In this document: positions 1-8,426 of the stretch, piece after piece | Position numbering within the stretch: position 1 is the first letter of the stretch | How the letters are laid out: each line of letters starts with the position of its first letter | NCBI RefSeq assembly: GCF_902501965.1 | Contig: NZ_CABWID010000001.1 | Coordinates: 36,808-100,807, forward strand | Reading direction: 5' to 3' | DNA from: Collinsella sp. AK_207A | GTDB lineage: Bacteria > Actinomycetota > Coriobacteriia > Coriobacteriales > Coriobacteriaceae | Length of the DNA stretch: 64,000 nt | The notes under the pieces: model-generated | Databases searched by the model: none | What the model saw: only the letters and a program-made list of their open reading frames with translations | What the model was told of the DNA's origin: nothing | Position numbers and translations under genes: made by a program

Positions 1-63
1 GCGGAACCGCGCGATACATGGAGTTGAAACAATTTCACCCGAAGGGGAAACGTTCTCGTGCAC

Positions 64-531
64 TCAGTGCCCGCCGCCGGCAGCCATCTTCTTGGCATGC
101 TCGAACTGGTCGGACACCGCCTCCCAGCTCTCGCGAGCCGCCTTGGTGGAGCCGGGGAAGTTGACCACGAGCGCGCGGCTGCGCTGCATGCTGACGGCAC
201 GGCTGAGCATGGCGCGGCGCGTCTTGCCCATGGAGTACGCGCGGATCGCCTCGGCGATGCCGGGAACGTCGCGGTCGCAGGTGTCGCGCGTGGCCTCGGG
301 CGTCACGTCGCGCGGCGAGAGGCCGGTGCCGCCGCAGGTGATGACCACGTCCACGCCCTCATCGTCCACGGCCCTCACGATGGAGCCGGCGATGAAGGGG
401 CGCTCGTCGGGCACCACCACATGGCTGACGACCTCCCAGCCCGCGGCGCGGATGAGTTCCTCGAGTGCGGCGCCGGCCTCGTCCTCGGCGAGACTGCGCG
501 TGTCGCTGCACGTGATAATCGCGAACTTCAT
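64..531 (-). CDS. moaB: MoaB/MogA family molybdenum cofactor protein
   Basis: This 155-residue protein belongs to the MoaB/MogA family, which binds molybdopterin and, in MogA-type members, adenylylates it before molybdate insertion in the cytoplasm. Visible family marks are the TCGGTG loop near residues 65-70, PRDVTPEA at 73-80, PGIAEAIR at 90-97 and NFPGS near 124-128; the length is normal for the family. It lies about 50 bases downstream of moeA on the same strand, so the two probably form one cofactor transcript. The sequence does not separate MoaB from MogA function, because both share this fold and both can sit beside moeA. No molybdoenzyme gene is present in the window. Confidence 0.9.
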   Translation of the reverse strand: MKFAIITCSDTRSLAEDEAGAALEELIRAAGWEVVSHVVVPDERPFIAGSIVRAVDDEGVDVVITCGGTGLSPRDVTPEATRDTCDRDVPGIAEAIRAYSMGKTRRAMLSRAVSMQRSRALVVNFPGSTKAARESWEAVSDQFEHAKKMAAGGGH

Positions 532-581
532 GATGAGATGCTCCTCCTACGAGTCTGACAACGGGGACCTGACCGGCACCA

Positions 582-1841
582 CTATAGAACGGTGCCCTCG
601 GGAATGTCGATGCGCACGACCTCCGCCATGCCGCCGGCAGGAATTCCCTCGAAGCCGTCAGCAACCTTGAGCAGGCAGTTGGCGCGCTGGAGCGTGCCCA
701 GGAGCGCGGAGTTCTGGCTCGGTGCCTCGGTAACGACGAGCTCGCCCGCCGCATCGCGCTCGACGTGCGCACGATTGTAGAACCGGCGCGCCTGACGCTT
801 CTTGATCTCGCGATCCACGCGCGCCATCTGAACGGGACGGTCGAAGGCGCTGAATCCGCGCATCTTGCGAATCGCGGGGCGCGCGAGCATCTCGAAGCCG
901 ACCACGGCAGCGGCCGGATTGCCGGAAAGCCCCAGGAACGGCTTGCCCGCGAGCAGGCCGAAGGTGATGGCCTTACCGGGTTTCATGGAAATGTGGTCGA
1001 AAAGCACCTGGCCCTCGCGCTCCACCAGGGCCGTCACGTAATCGTAGTCGCCCGCGGAAGCACCACCGCTCGTGACGACGAAGTCGCAGGTCTCAGCCGC
1101 TTTGAGCACGAGTTGCTCGATGGCTACAGGGTCATCTGGCGCGATACCGAAGAACTCCGGTTCAGCTCCAGCCGTCACGGTAGCGGCCATGAGCGCGGCG
1201 GAGTTGGCGTCGCGGATCTGTCCGCGCGCGGGCACCTGGTCGGGCGAGACGAGCTCGGTGCCGAGCGCGATGATGCCGACGCGCGGAGCCGCGTGCACGG
1301 TGACCTCGGACGCACCGGCAGACGCGAGCAGCCCGCAGCCGGCAGGGGTCACCACATCGCCGGCGCGGAGCACGGCCTCGCCGGCGTGGGCCTCGAGACC
1401 CGCCACGCGGATGTTCTCGCCCACCTTGGCGGGCGCGGAGAACCTGATGCGAGAGCCCTCGTTGCCATCCCCCTCGAGCACCTGCACGACCTCGTACTTC
1501 ACCACGGCGTCGGCGCCCTCGGGAACGGGTGCGCCCGTCATGATGCGCACCGCATGGCCAGGCTCCACCCTATCGGAGAAGACGTGGCCGGCGGCCTCAT
1601 GGCCCACCACGTCGAGCTCCACGGGAGCGCCCTCTGAGGCACCCGTCAGATCCGCGGCCACCACGGCGTATCCGTCCATGGCGCTGTTGGCGAACGGAGA
1701 CAGGTCGATATCGGTTACCACGTCCTCGGCGAGCGGCAGGCCGGCGGCCTTCCAGACGGGAACGCGAACCCTCGGCATCTGCCCCACATGATCGAGCACG
1801 ATGTCGCGCGCCTCCTCGACCAGAATCATGTTCTCCGCCAT
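582..1841 (-). CDS. moeA: molybdopterin molybdenumtransferase MoeA
   Basis: MoeA inserts molybdate into adenylylated molybdopterin to make active molybdenum cofactor. The 419-residue protein has the N-terminal NSAMDGYAV segment (52-60), GTELV near 194, the catalytic-domain SGGASAGDYDY segment (258-268), MKPGKA (about 286) and LSGNPAA (about 305), in the usual order and at the usual length. The start is the ATG at 1841: a GGGAGG-type ribosome binding site lies just upstream of it, whereas an in-frame ATG eight codons earlier has none. It precedes moaB on the same strand. The role as a cofactor-synthesis partner of moaB is well supported; which enzyme uses the cofactor cannot be read here. Confidence 0.93.
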   Translation of the reverse strand: MAENMILVEEARDIVLDHVGQMPRVRVPVWKAAGLPLAEDVVTDIDLSPFANSAMDGYAVVAADLTGASEGAPVELDVVGHEAAGHVFSDRVEPGHAVRIMTGAPVPEGADAVVKYEVVQVLEGDGNEGSRIRFSAPAKVGENIRVAGLEAHAGEAVLRAGDVVTPAGCGLLASAGASEVTVHAAPRVGIIALGTELVSPDQVPARGQIRDANSAALMAATVTAGAEPEFFGIAPDDPVAIEQLVLKAAETCDFVVTSGGASAGDYDYVTALVEREGQVLFDHISMKPGKAITFGLLAGKPFLGLSGNPAAAVVGFEMLARPAIRKMRGFSAFDRPVQMARVDREIKKRQARRFYNRAHVERDAAGELVVTEAPSQNSALLGTLQRANCLLKVADGFEGIPAGGMAEVVRIDIPEGTVL

Positions 1842-1968
1842 GGGCTTCCTCCCTTTCCGAAACACTATGCTCGGGTGAGTATAGTCTCATACACGACCTT
1901 CCGTAACGTTATCGCGAAACCTCAACGCCATAACGGGCAGAGGTTTTCTGCGGCAGCGAATCGCCGCG

Positions 1969-1974
1969 TATAAT
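1969..1974 (+). promoter_or_regulatory. probable -10 box of the CLC transporter gene
   Basis: A perfect TATAAT lies about 40 bases before the ATG of the CLC transporter gene. The upstream -35 match is weak (TTTCTG at about 18 bases). The moeA gene is divergent, so this intergenic stretch should hold promoters for both directions. I looked here for a fluoride riboswitch because the product resembles fluoride exporters, and saw none. Confidence 0.45.
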
Positions 1975-2012
1975 GGCGCGCGGACACAGGTCGAAGGGAA
2001 CGGTGGAGCGGA

Positions 2013-3377
2013 ATGGCTGTTGCACGAGAGAACGGGCGGAACCGAGCGATCATCCCCGACGCGGTGGCCGCGGCGCGGTCTTACCTCAAGACGAGCGAAC
2101 GCCAGGTTGCCACCGACACCGTGCGCGACGTGCGGAACCTCGCACAGAGCACGCGGCTCCTCCTGCTCGTCGAACTCGTTTCGGTGCTCATGGGCATCGC
2201 CGCCTGGGCGTTCCTCCTCTCGCTCGACGTGGTCACAGATTTCCGGGAGGGCCATCGCCTGGTGTTCATCCTGCTGCCCGCCGTCGGCGTCGTCACCGCC
2301 TGGCTCTACCGGAACTATGGCCTCCAATCGCGCCGGGGCAACAACCTCGTCATCGACAGCGCGCTCTCCCCGCGCCTCATCCACGCCCGCATGGCCGTCC
2401 TCACGTTCCTGTGCTCCGTCGCCACCCACCTGACGGGCGGCTCCGCCGGTCGTGAGGGGGCGGCGGTGCAGATGGGCGGCACCATCGCGAGCAACGTGAG
2501 CCATGCCGCGCACCTGGGCGGGCACGACCACCACGACCTCATGCTCGGCGGCATCAGCTCCGCCTTCGGCGCCGTCTTCGGCACCCCGCTCGCCGGCGCC
2601 TTCTTCGGCATGGAGATGTGCTACGTGGGCAAGCTCGACTACAGCTCCGCCCTCTACTGCCTGGCCGCCTCGTTCACCGGCAACGCCGTGGCGCAGGCGC
2701 TCGGCACTCAACACGGGGGACACGCGATCGTCGCCGTCCCCGCGCTCTCCCCGGCAAGCATCGTGCTCACCGTAGCCGCCGCCGTAGCATTTGGCCTCAC
2801 GGCGCGCTTGTTCGCCGCCTCCATCCGCGCCGTCAAGCGAATCTACGCCACGCGCATCACCAACTACCTGGTCGCCGCCCTCGTGGGCGCGCTCGTGGTC
2901 CTCGGCGCATACGCCGCCCTCAACGCCTGGCAATACGCCGGCCTCTCCGAATGGCTCGTCGGCGCCGGGTTCGAAGGCAAGACGACCCTCGCCGACCCGC
3001 TCCTGAAGCTCGTGCTCACCGCCCTCACGCTCGGCGCCGGCTTCCAGGGCGGCGAGGTCACCCCGCTCTTCGGTATCGGCGCGGCGCTCGGCGGGTGGTT
3101 CGGCCAGCTCGCGGGGATGGACCCGAGCTTCCTCGCGGCACTCGGCATGATCGGCGTCTTCGGCGCCGCCCTGAACGTCCCCATCACGACGATCCTCATG
3201 GGCCTCGACCTCTTCGGAGGAGACGCCGCAGTCTACTACGTCATCGTCGCGTTCGTGGCCTACCTCGTAGTCGGCCACAGCGGCGTCTACCCCGCGCAGC
3301 GCATCGTGAGCCCCAAGCGCCGCTCGCTCGCGGGCGACGCGGGCGAGACGGTGGAGGCGGCGCTCAAGGGCGAGTGA
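2013..3377 (+). CDS. CLC-family anion transporter, fluoride-exporter-like
   Basis: A 454-residue polytopic membrane protein of the CLC channel/antiporter family. It has the helix-F signature GREG at 146-149, with the gating glutamate at 148, followed by AAVQMGG, and the late loop GGEVTPLFGIG at 346-356. The canonical GSGIP serine filter is not recognisable; the matching stretch reads RRGNNLVIDSALSP. GREG(T/A)AVQMG, GNN and GGEVTPLF resemble the CLC-F fluoride/proton antiporters, so fluoride export is my preferred reading, by inference from memory of that subfamily. No C-terminal CBS domains are present. The ATG at 2013 has a GGTGGAG ribosome binding site. The gene is divergent from moeA and stands alone. 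Confidence 0.85.
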   Translation: MAVARENGRNRAIIPDAVAAARSYLKTSERQVATDTVRDVRNLAQSTRLLLLVELVSVLMGIAAWAFLLSLDVVTDFREGHRLVFILLPAVGVVTAWLYRNYGLQSRRGNNLVIDSALSPRLIHARMAVLTFLCSVATHLTGGSAGREGAAVQMGGTIASNVSHAAHLGGHDHHDLMLGGISSAFGAVFGTPLAGAFFGMEMCYVGKLDYSSALYCLAASFTGNAVAQALGTQHGGHAIVAVPALSPASIVLTVAAAVAFGLTARLFAASIRAVKRIYATRITNYLVAALVGALVVLGAYAALNAWQYAGLSEWLVGAGFEGKTTLADPLLKLVLTALTLGAGFQGGEVTPLFGIGAALGGWFGQLAGMDPSFLAALGMIGVFGAALNVPITTILMGLDLFGGDAAVYYVIVAFVAYLVVGHSGVYPAQRIVSPKRRSLAGDAGETVEAALKGE

Positions 3378-3402
3378 TCGCAAGCTCTCCAGTGAGGAGC
3401 GC

Positions 3403-3624
3403 GGTCTCCGGCGGACGGAAGGGGCCGCTGTTCGGCCGAGCCGGTTCTCGCGAAACTGGAAAACCCCGCGCCGAAACCGCTGGTACGGGTAGAACGAAGA
3501 TGTCAAAGAATCTTGATTCGTTAACGTTTCCGCTACCCGTACCAGCGGTTTCGGTGCGGGGTTTCCTCAGTTCGCTCGAAGGCGGGCTTGGCCGAACAGC
3601 GGCCCCTTCCGTCCGCCGGAGACC
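3403..3624. repeat. 222-nt near-palindrome (long hairpin)
   Basis: Two arms of about 90 bases (3403-3492 and 3533-3624) are nearly reverse-complementary over their whole length and are separated by a loop of about 40 bases. The left arm starts GGTCTCCGGCGGACGGAAGG and the right arm ends with its complement; ACGGGTAG/CTACCCGT closes the stem. There are a few mismatches and one bulged stretch (about 3440-3455 against 3565-3590). It fills most of the gap between the CLC gene and the hydrolase gene. It is too long for an ordinary terminator and has no T-run. A miniature inverted-repeat element or a structured RNA are both possible. Confidence 0.85.
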
Positions 3625-3703
3625 ACAGCCACCAGGACGCCCATTGCAGGTACCATCAGAATGACCGAGTAACAAGGCAGACGATCAGACCGCTGGGGGA
3701 CAC

Positions 3704-4654
3704 ATGCGCACCACGACCATAATGTATACGAGCCGTGACGGGCACTCGACCATCCGAGCGCTTATCTGGGAAGCCGACGAGACCGCGACGCAGCAGCACC
3801 GTGGCGTGGTCCAGATCGTGCACGGGATGTCCGAGAACGTGGAGCGCTATGCGGAGTTCGCCGAGCGCTTGGTGAAAGCGGGGTTCACCGTCTGCGCGAA
3901 CGACCATGTGGGCCATGGCAAGAGCGCTCGCGATGAGAACGAGCTCGGGCACATGCCTCTGCATGGAGGCGAGGATGTGCTCGTGGAGGACGTCCATGCG
4001 CTCAGGACGGCGGTACTCGAGCGCGTTGGCGGCGGCTCGGCCGTGCCGTACGTGATCTTCGGTCACTCCATGGGGAGCTTCGTCACGCGCGTGTACCTTA
4101 CGCGCTACGCGTTCGGCGTGAACGCCGCGGTGGTCTGCGGCACCGGCCAGCAGCCCGTCGCACTCACCTGCGCGGGCATCGCACTCACCTCGCTCATCGC
4201 CCGTGTACGCGGGGAGCGGCATCGAAGCGGGCTCGTGGACAGCATGGGGGCGGGCGGGTTCTCGCGCGCCATTCCGGACGCCCGGACTCCGGTGGATTGG
4301 ATCTCGACGGACCGCGCCGTGGTGGATGAGTACCTTGCCGACCCCGCCTGCGGACAGCTCTTCACGGTGGGTGCGTACCATACGCTGTCCTCGCTCGCGC
4401 GTGATGCCCAACGCGCCAAGCTCACCGCGCGCATCCCCAAGGGGCTGCCGATGCTCTTCATCGCGGGTGACCAAGACCCGGTGGGTGACTTTGGCCGAGG
4501 GGTTGAGCGCGCGGCGGGCCAATACCTCCGCGTGGGGCTGGAAGATGTTGAGGTCAAGCTCTACCAGGGATATCGGCATGAGATCTTAAACGAGCCCTGC
4601 AAACAGCAGGTGTGCGAAGACGTGCTCGAGTGGCTGCAAGGGCACGGTCTCTAG
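3704..4654 (+). CDS. alpha/beta hydrolase, monoacylglycerol-lipase-like (serine aminopeptidase S33 type)
   Basis: A 316-residue cytoplasmic alpha/beta hydrolase. The oxyanion-hole HG is at 40-41, the nucleophile elbow GHSMGS is at 120-125 (Ser122), the acid is expected in the GDQDPVG segment and the catalytic His in GYRHE near the C terminus. The VQIVHGMSENVERYAEFAERL opening and NDHVGHGKS are typical of the lysophospholipase/monoacylglycerol lipase group (Hydrolase_4). Substrate cannot be told from sequence; a lipid ester is likely by family. A GGGGGA ribosome binding site precedes the ATG at 3704. The gene is monocistronic: the palindrome lies upstream and the convergent rarA gene downstream. 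Confidence 0.88.
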   Translation: MRTTTIMYTSRDGHSTIRALIWEADETATQQHRGVVQIVHGMSENVERYAEFAERLVKAGFTVCANDHVGHGKSARDENELGHMPLHGGEDVLVEDVHALRTAVLERVGGGSAVPYVIFGHSMGSFVTRVYLTRYAFGVNAAVVCGTGQQPVALTCAGIALTSLIARVRGERHRSGLVDSMGAGGFSRAIPDARTPVDWISTDRAVVDEYLADPACGQLFTVGAYHTLSSLARDAQRAKLTARIPKGLPMLFIAGDQDPVGDFGRGVERAAGQYLRVGLEDVEVKLYQGYRHEILNEPCKQQVCEDVLEWLQGHGL

Positions 4655-4681
4655 GGAGCGGAGTATACCCGAGTGCGAATG

Positions 4682-6016
4682 CTACGACGCCTTGGGCGCG
4701 TTGCCGGAACGGTCGCGTTCGCTCTGCTCCACGCGCCATTGCTCCCAGCCGCGCCCCGCGGTGTGGTAGAACGCCCCGCGCTCGAGGCCCTCGGGCAGGT
4801 AGCGTTGCTCCACCCAGCCCTCCGGGTAGTCGTGGGGATACAGATAGGGGCCGTAGGCGTCGCTACCGGGGCGGTGCCGGTCACGTAGATGGTTGGGCAC
4901 CTCGCGGGCGCCGCTCATCCTCACGTCGGCGAGCGCGGCGTCGATGGCGGACTCGGCGGCGTTGCTCTTAGGCGCGAGAGCCACGTAGATAGCCGCCTGA
5001 GCGAGGTTGATGCGGCACTCGGGATAGCCGATGACCTCAGCGGACTTGAACGCCGCCTCGGCCACGAGCAGTGCCTGGGGATCAGCGTTGCCCACGTCCT
5101 CGCTCGCCTGGATCATGATGCGCCGCGCGATGAACTTGGGGTCCTCGCCGGCGTCGATCATGCGAGCGAGCCAGTAGACGGCGGCGTCGGGATCGCTGCC
5201 GCGCATGGACTTGATGAACGCCGAGATGATGTCGTAGTGCATATCCCCGGACTTGTCATAGGTGAGCCCCCGACGCGGGTTTGCCACCTGGACGTCCTCG
5301 AGGGTGATAGCGCGCCGGCCGTCCTCCCCCGCCTCGCGTGAAACCGCGATCTGACTAGAGAGCTCGAGGGTGGTCAGCGCGGCGCGGGCATCTCCCGCCG
5401 CCAAAGAGCACACGGCGGACATCGTGTCCTCGTCCATCGAATAGGCGCCGGCAAGGCCCTGCGGAGCCTCGAGCGCGCGATGCAGCAGACGGCGGACGTC
5501 ATCGTCGCCCAGATGCTCGAGCTCGACCACCCGGCTGCGGGAGAGCAGGGCGGAGTTGACCTCGAAGTACGGGTTCTCGGTGGTGGCGCCGATGAGAACC
5601 ACCGTGCGGTTCTCCACGGCGTGCAGCAGGGCATCCTGCTGCGAGCGCGAGAACCGGTGGATCTCGTCCACGAAGAGGATGGTCCGGCGATCGAACTGCA
5701 TGAGGCGGTGGCGCGCCTCCTCAATCTCGCGCCGCAGGTCCTTCACCGTGCCGGTGATGGCGGAGACCTCGACGAACTCGCTCCGGGTGTGCTCGGCAAC
5801 GATATGCGCGAGCGTGGTCTTGCCCGTACCCGCCGGCCCGTAGAGAATCACGCTCGAGAGCACGTCGTGTTCGATCGCGGAGCGCAACCAAGACCCCGGC
5901 CCCACGGCCTTATCCTGGCCCACGTACTCGTCGAGGGTCGTGGGGCGCATGCGCACGGCAAGGGGCGCGTTCCGGAGCTCACGCTCGCGGTTCTGTTGCG
6001 AAAACAAGGTATCCAT
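4682..6016 (-). CDS. rarA: replication-associated recombination protein A (AAA+ ATPase)
   Basis: RarA/MgsA is a clamp-loader-like AAA+ ATPase that acts at stalled replication forks and single-strand gaps. The 444-residue protein has Walker A GPAGTGKTT (60-68), Walker B ILFVDEIHRF (about 113-122), the sensor segment GATTENPYFEVNSALLSR and the C-terminal MgsA-type segment with GSDPDAAVYWLARM. Length and order are standard. It ends 27 bases from the convergent hydrolase gene and lies just after dgt on the same strand, with about 40 bases between, so a shared nucleotide/replication-stress transcript is possible. Confidence 0.93.
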   Translation of the reverse strand: MDTLFSQQNRERELRNAPLAVRMRPTTLDEYVGQDKAVGPGSWLRSAIEHDVLSSVILYGPAGTGKTTLAHIVAEHTRSEFVEVSAITGTVKDLRREIEEARHRLMQFDRRTILFVDEIHRFSRSQQDALLHAVENRTVVLIGATTENPYFEVNSALLSRSRVVELEHLGDDDVRRLLHRALEAPQGLAGAYSMDEDTMSAVCSLAAGDARAALTTLELSSQIAVSREAGEDGRRAITLEDVQVANPRRGLTYDKSGDMHYDIISAFIKSMRGSDPDAAVYWLARMIDAGEDPKFIARRIMIQASEDVGNADPQALLVAEAAFKSAEVIGYPECRINLAQAAIYVALAPKSNAAESAIDAALADVRMSGAREVPNHLRDRHRPGSDAYGPYLYPHDYPEGWVEQRYLPEGLERGAFYHTAGRGWEQWRVEQSERDRSGNAPKAS

Positions 6017-6058
6017 GTCACGTACTATAGCACATGTGTTCGTATCTTCACGGAACGG

Positions 6059-7291
6059 CTACCGCTCGTTGATATAGGTTCGGCGCGGAAAGTGGAGCTC
6101 CGGGAAGAGCGTGGTGGCAAGCTCGGTGAAGTAGCCGTCCGTCATGCTCGCGATGTAATCGACCACCGTCTGGTCAAGATCCCCCTCCCAATCGTAGATC
6201 TTGTCGTAGTAGGCGAGCTGGCGCTCGATGCGGCGGATATGATGGCGGAAGATGTAGCTGTTCTCGTCGCCGGCGCGCAGATCCCCCAGGAAATGCTCGT
6301 ACATGAGGTTGAACGCGTACCTGAGCTCGTCCGCGTGCTCGCCCTCGACCCCGCCCGCCCGGTAGATCTTGTCGTAGTTCTCAGCCTTGGCACGGCGGAT
6401 CTCGGCGAACATCTCCTCGCTCATCTCGATATGGTCCTTGCCGTAGCTGTGCTCGATGATATCGACCGAAGCGTGGCTGAGGATCCAGGAGTTGTAGCGC
6501 CCGCCAAGGCCGTCCTCGAAGGCGTCGTCGGTGAGGAGTCCCGCTTCGATGGCGTCTTGGCGATCGCGCCCCACGTAGGCGATGATGTCGGAGATGCGGA
6601 CGACGCAGCCCTCGAGCGTCATGGGTCGCAGCCGACCGATCGCAAGGTCGCCCTGCTCGTAGCAATCCTCCACGATACGGTCGAACTCGGGGAAGTCCCG
6701 CAGTCCCGAGAGGTGGAAGACGCGCTGCTCGTACTCGCCGTTATGCGTGAGGGCTCCGTCGAGCGTCTGCAGGGTGATGTTTCGCCCATAGAGGGTGTCC
6801 ATAACCCGCACCGAGTGCACGTTGTGGAAGAAGGAGCGGCCCGTGCGGGCATGGAAGATATCGTTCAAGCAGCGCTCGCCCGCGTGCCCGAAAGGCGTGT
6901 GCCCCAGATCGTGGCCGAGTCCGATCGCCTCGATGAGGTCGCCGTTGAGACCGAGCGCGTAACCGATATCGCGTGCGATACGAGCCACGAGCTGCACGTG
7001 GAGTCCGCGGCGCGAGAGGTCGTCGTTGCTGCGGAAGCTGAAGACCTGGGTCTTGCCGTTGTAGCGGTTGTACGCGGGCAGGTGCAGGATCTTCTCGGTG
7101 TCGCGCACGAAGGAGGGGCGCCAGAGGCTCGAGGCGTCCTGTTCGCGCGGCTCACGCCGAAGCGCTTGTGAGTCATCGGTGCGAAACGGATTCCTCCACC
7201 CCGCGGCACGATCTGCCTCCATACGGGCCAGGATCTCGGGGGAAAGGGTATCGGGCAAGTCGCTCAGGCGCGCTCTCAGCTTCTCGTTCAT
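6059..7291 (-). CDS. dgt: deoxyguanosinetriphosphate triphosphohydrolase (HD domain)
   Basis: dNTP triphosphohydrolases of this family split dNTPs into deoxynucleoside and triphosphate. The 410-residue protein has the HD signature: a leading His in GLHVQLVARIARDI (about 98), then LGHDLGHTPFGH (about 125-136) with the metal-binding His-Asp pair, and a further Asp in the DIIAYVGRD segment. Start: the ATG at 7291 follows an AGAGGA ribosome binding site at good distance, whereas the in-frame ATG five codons upstream has no comparable site. It sits upstream of rarA on the same strand. The true substrate (dGTP alone or several dNTPs) is not determined by sequence. Confidence 0.92.
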   Translation of the reverse strand: MNEKLRARLSDLPDTLSPEILARMEADRAAGWRNPFRTDDSQALRREPREQDASSLWRPSFVRDTEKILHLPAYNRYNGKTQVFSFRSNDDLSRRGLHVQLVARIARDIGYALGLNGDLIEAIGLGHDLGHTPFGHAGERCLNDIFHARTGRSFFHNVHSVRVMDTLYGRNITLQTLDGALTHNGEYEQRVFHLSGLRDFPEFDRIVEDCYEQGDLAIGRLRPMTLEGCVVRISDIIAYVGRDRQDAIEAGLLTDDAFEDGLGGRYNSWILSHASVDIIEHSYGKDHIEMSEEMFAEIRRAKAENYDKIYRAGGVEGEHADELRYAFNLMYEHFLGDLRAGDENSYIFRHHIRRIERQLAYYDKIYDWEGDLDQTVVDYIASMTDGYFTELATTLFPELHFPRRTYINER

Positions 7292-7357
7292 GCGGGTTCC
7301 TCTCATATGATCTTTCTTGCCGCCATCTTCGCACGCTGCGAGGACACAGCCTCCCGG

Positions 7358-7930
7358 CTATCCGGTCATGGTCTGTGAAGCGAAGGCGTACAGCCACCAC
7401 GCGAGACCGACCGCCCAGAGAGGGACCACGAAGGGGATGAGCGGCAGGTTGCGACGGTGCGAAACCAGGCACCCCACACCGAGGAGCACGAGCCCGCCCG
7501 CAAAGGCGGCAAACCCGCGCACCGGATCGGCCAGCACGAGGGCGAAGAGGAGCTTGGCATCCCCCATGCCGATGCCCGCCTCGCGGCGCAGCCGGCGCCA
7601 GACGAGCTCGACCGCCACCAGCAGGGCGGTTACCGCAGCGGCGGCAACGAGGTTGCGAGCCAGATCGCCCCAGAGGGGGTCGGGGGCGGTCAGTCCCCAA
7701 TGGAACCAATCGAGCAGGCGGAAGAGCGCGGGATGCAGGGCGACGAGCGCCGCAACGAGAACCAGGGCGATGGCGAGCGGGTTGGGCAGGCGCCGCTGCC
7801 GGACATCGATCACCGCGGCTACGACGAGAAGTGCCAGGAACGGCCATTCGGGGCCACCCAGGAAGACCGCAGTCACGAAGACCGCGGTCGCGCGGAGCAT
7901 GGCTTCGATGAAGAAAACAAGCGCATCCAT
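7358..7930 (-). CDS. A24-family prepilin peptidase-like membrane protein
   Basis: A 190-residue membrane protein with the two aspartates of the type IV prepilin peptidase family: D42 in AVIDVRQRRLPN and D124 in GIGMGDAKLLFAL. Several hydrophobic spans surround them. It lacks the N-terminal methyltransferase domain with its cysteines, as in the short actinobacterial TadV/FppA-type enzymes, which cleave leaders of Flp pilins in the membrane. No pilus gene lies nearby. The likely start overlaps the 3' end of the upstream gene by 58 bases, so the true start could instead be the ATG at 7900. Confidence 0.82.
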   Translation of the reverse strand: MDALVFFIEAMLRATAVFVTAVFLGGPEWPFLALLVVAAVIDVRQRRLPNPLAIALVLVAALVALHPALFRLLDWFHWGLTAPDPLWGDLARNLVAAAAVTALLVAVELVWRRLRREAGIGMGDAKLLFALVLADPVRGFAAFAGGLVLLGVGCLVSHRRNLPLIPFVVPLWAVGLAWWLYAFASQTMTG

Positions 7931-8352
7931 GCAGACCCTCCTCCCCTCTCGGCCGCGCCCAAGACAGGCAGCCGCGATTCGCTAGCGAATCGGGGCAGGC
8001 GCTGCCACGCCACGAGGCGCTTCCGGACGTCGATATCGCAGCGGTGGTACCACTCGAAGACCACGAAGGACGCGATGAGCAGCTGGGTGCTCCCCGGAAA
8101 GCGTGAGCCCGCCGCGCAGACGGCCGCGTTCAGTGCCTCGATATCCCCGCGCTGGAAGAAGTCATGCTCGATCACATCCTCGCGAACGGTGCACTCGAAC
8201 TCGGAATCGGTCTTGTCCACACCGTCGAGCATCTGGTAGACGCGAACCAAGTTCCCCTGCACCTGGGCGCTGAGACCGTGCGAACCATCGAGCAGGTTGC
8301 TGCCGAAAGCCCCGTCCCCGCCGCTCGCATGTCCCGCGGGTGCATCGTCCAT
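7873..8352 (-). CDS. hypothetical protein, unknown family
   Basis: I do not recognise this 159-residue protein. The first 125 residues look genuinely coded: acidic, without low complexity, with segments such as GNLVRVYQMLDGVD and LLIASFVVFEWYHRCDIDVRKR. The last 20 or so, rich in Ser, Arg and Pro, overlap the start of the prepilin-peptidase gene in another frame and may be a read-through tail. A strong GGGGAGG ribosome binding site precedes the ATG at 8352. The 58-base same-strand overlap is larger than usual, so either a frame error near the end or translational coupling to the peptidase is possible. No signal peptide or membrane segment is evident. Confidence 0.55.
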   Translation of the reverse strand: MDDAPAGHASGGDGAFGSNLLDGSHGLSAQVQGNLVRVYQMLDGVDKTDSEFECTVREDVIEHDFFQRGDIEALNAAVCAAGSRFPGSTQLLIASFVVFEWYHRCDIDVRKRLVAWQRLPRFASESRLPVLGAAERGGGSAWMRLFSSSKPCSARPRSS

Positions 8353-8426
8353 GGGAACCTCCCCGTCGCCATACTGGTCCTGGTTTGTGATGGTAGCACC
8401 CCAGTGGAAAGCGGAAGCGAATCCTT

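Noticed and set aside
1866..2012. Fluoride riboswitch upstream of the CLC gene
   Set aside because: The conserved crcB-type elements could not be found by eye in this stretch.
1887..3506. 539-residue open frame on the minus strand antisense to the CLC gene
   Set aside because: Arg/Glu/Gly/Asp-biased composition of a GC-rich antisense shadow; the plus-strand frame has clear membrane segments and CLC motifs.
3403..3624. Ordinary Rho-independent terminator
   Set aside because: Arms of about 90 bases and a 40-base loop with no T-run are unlike a terminator.
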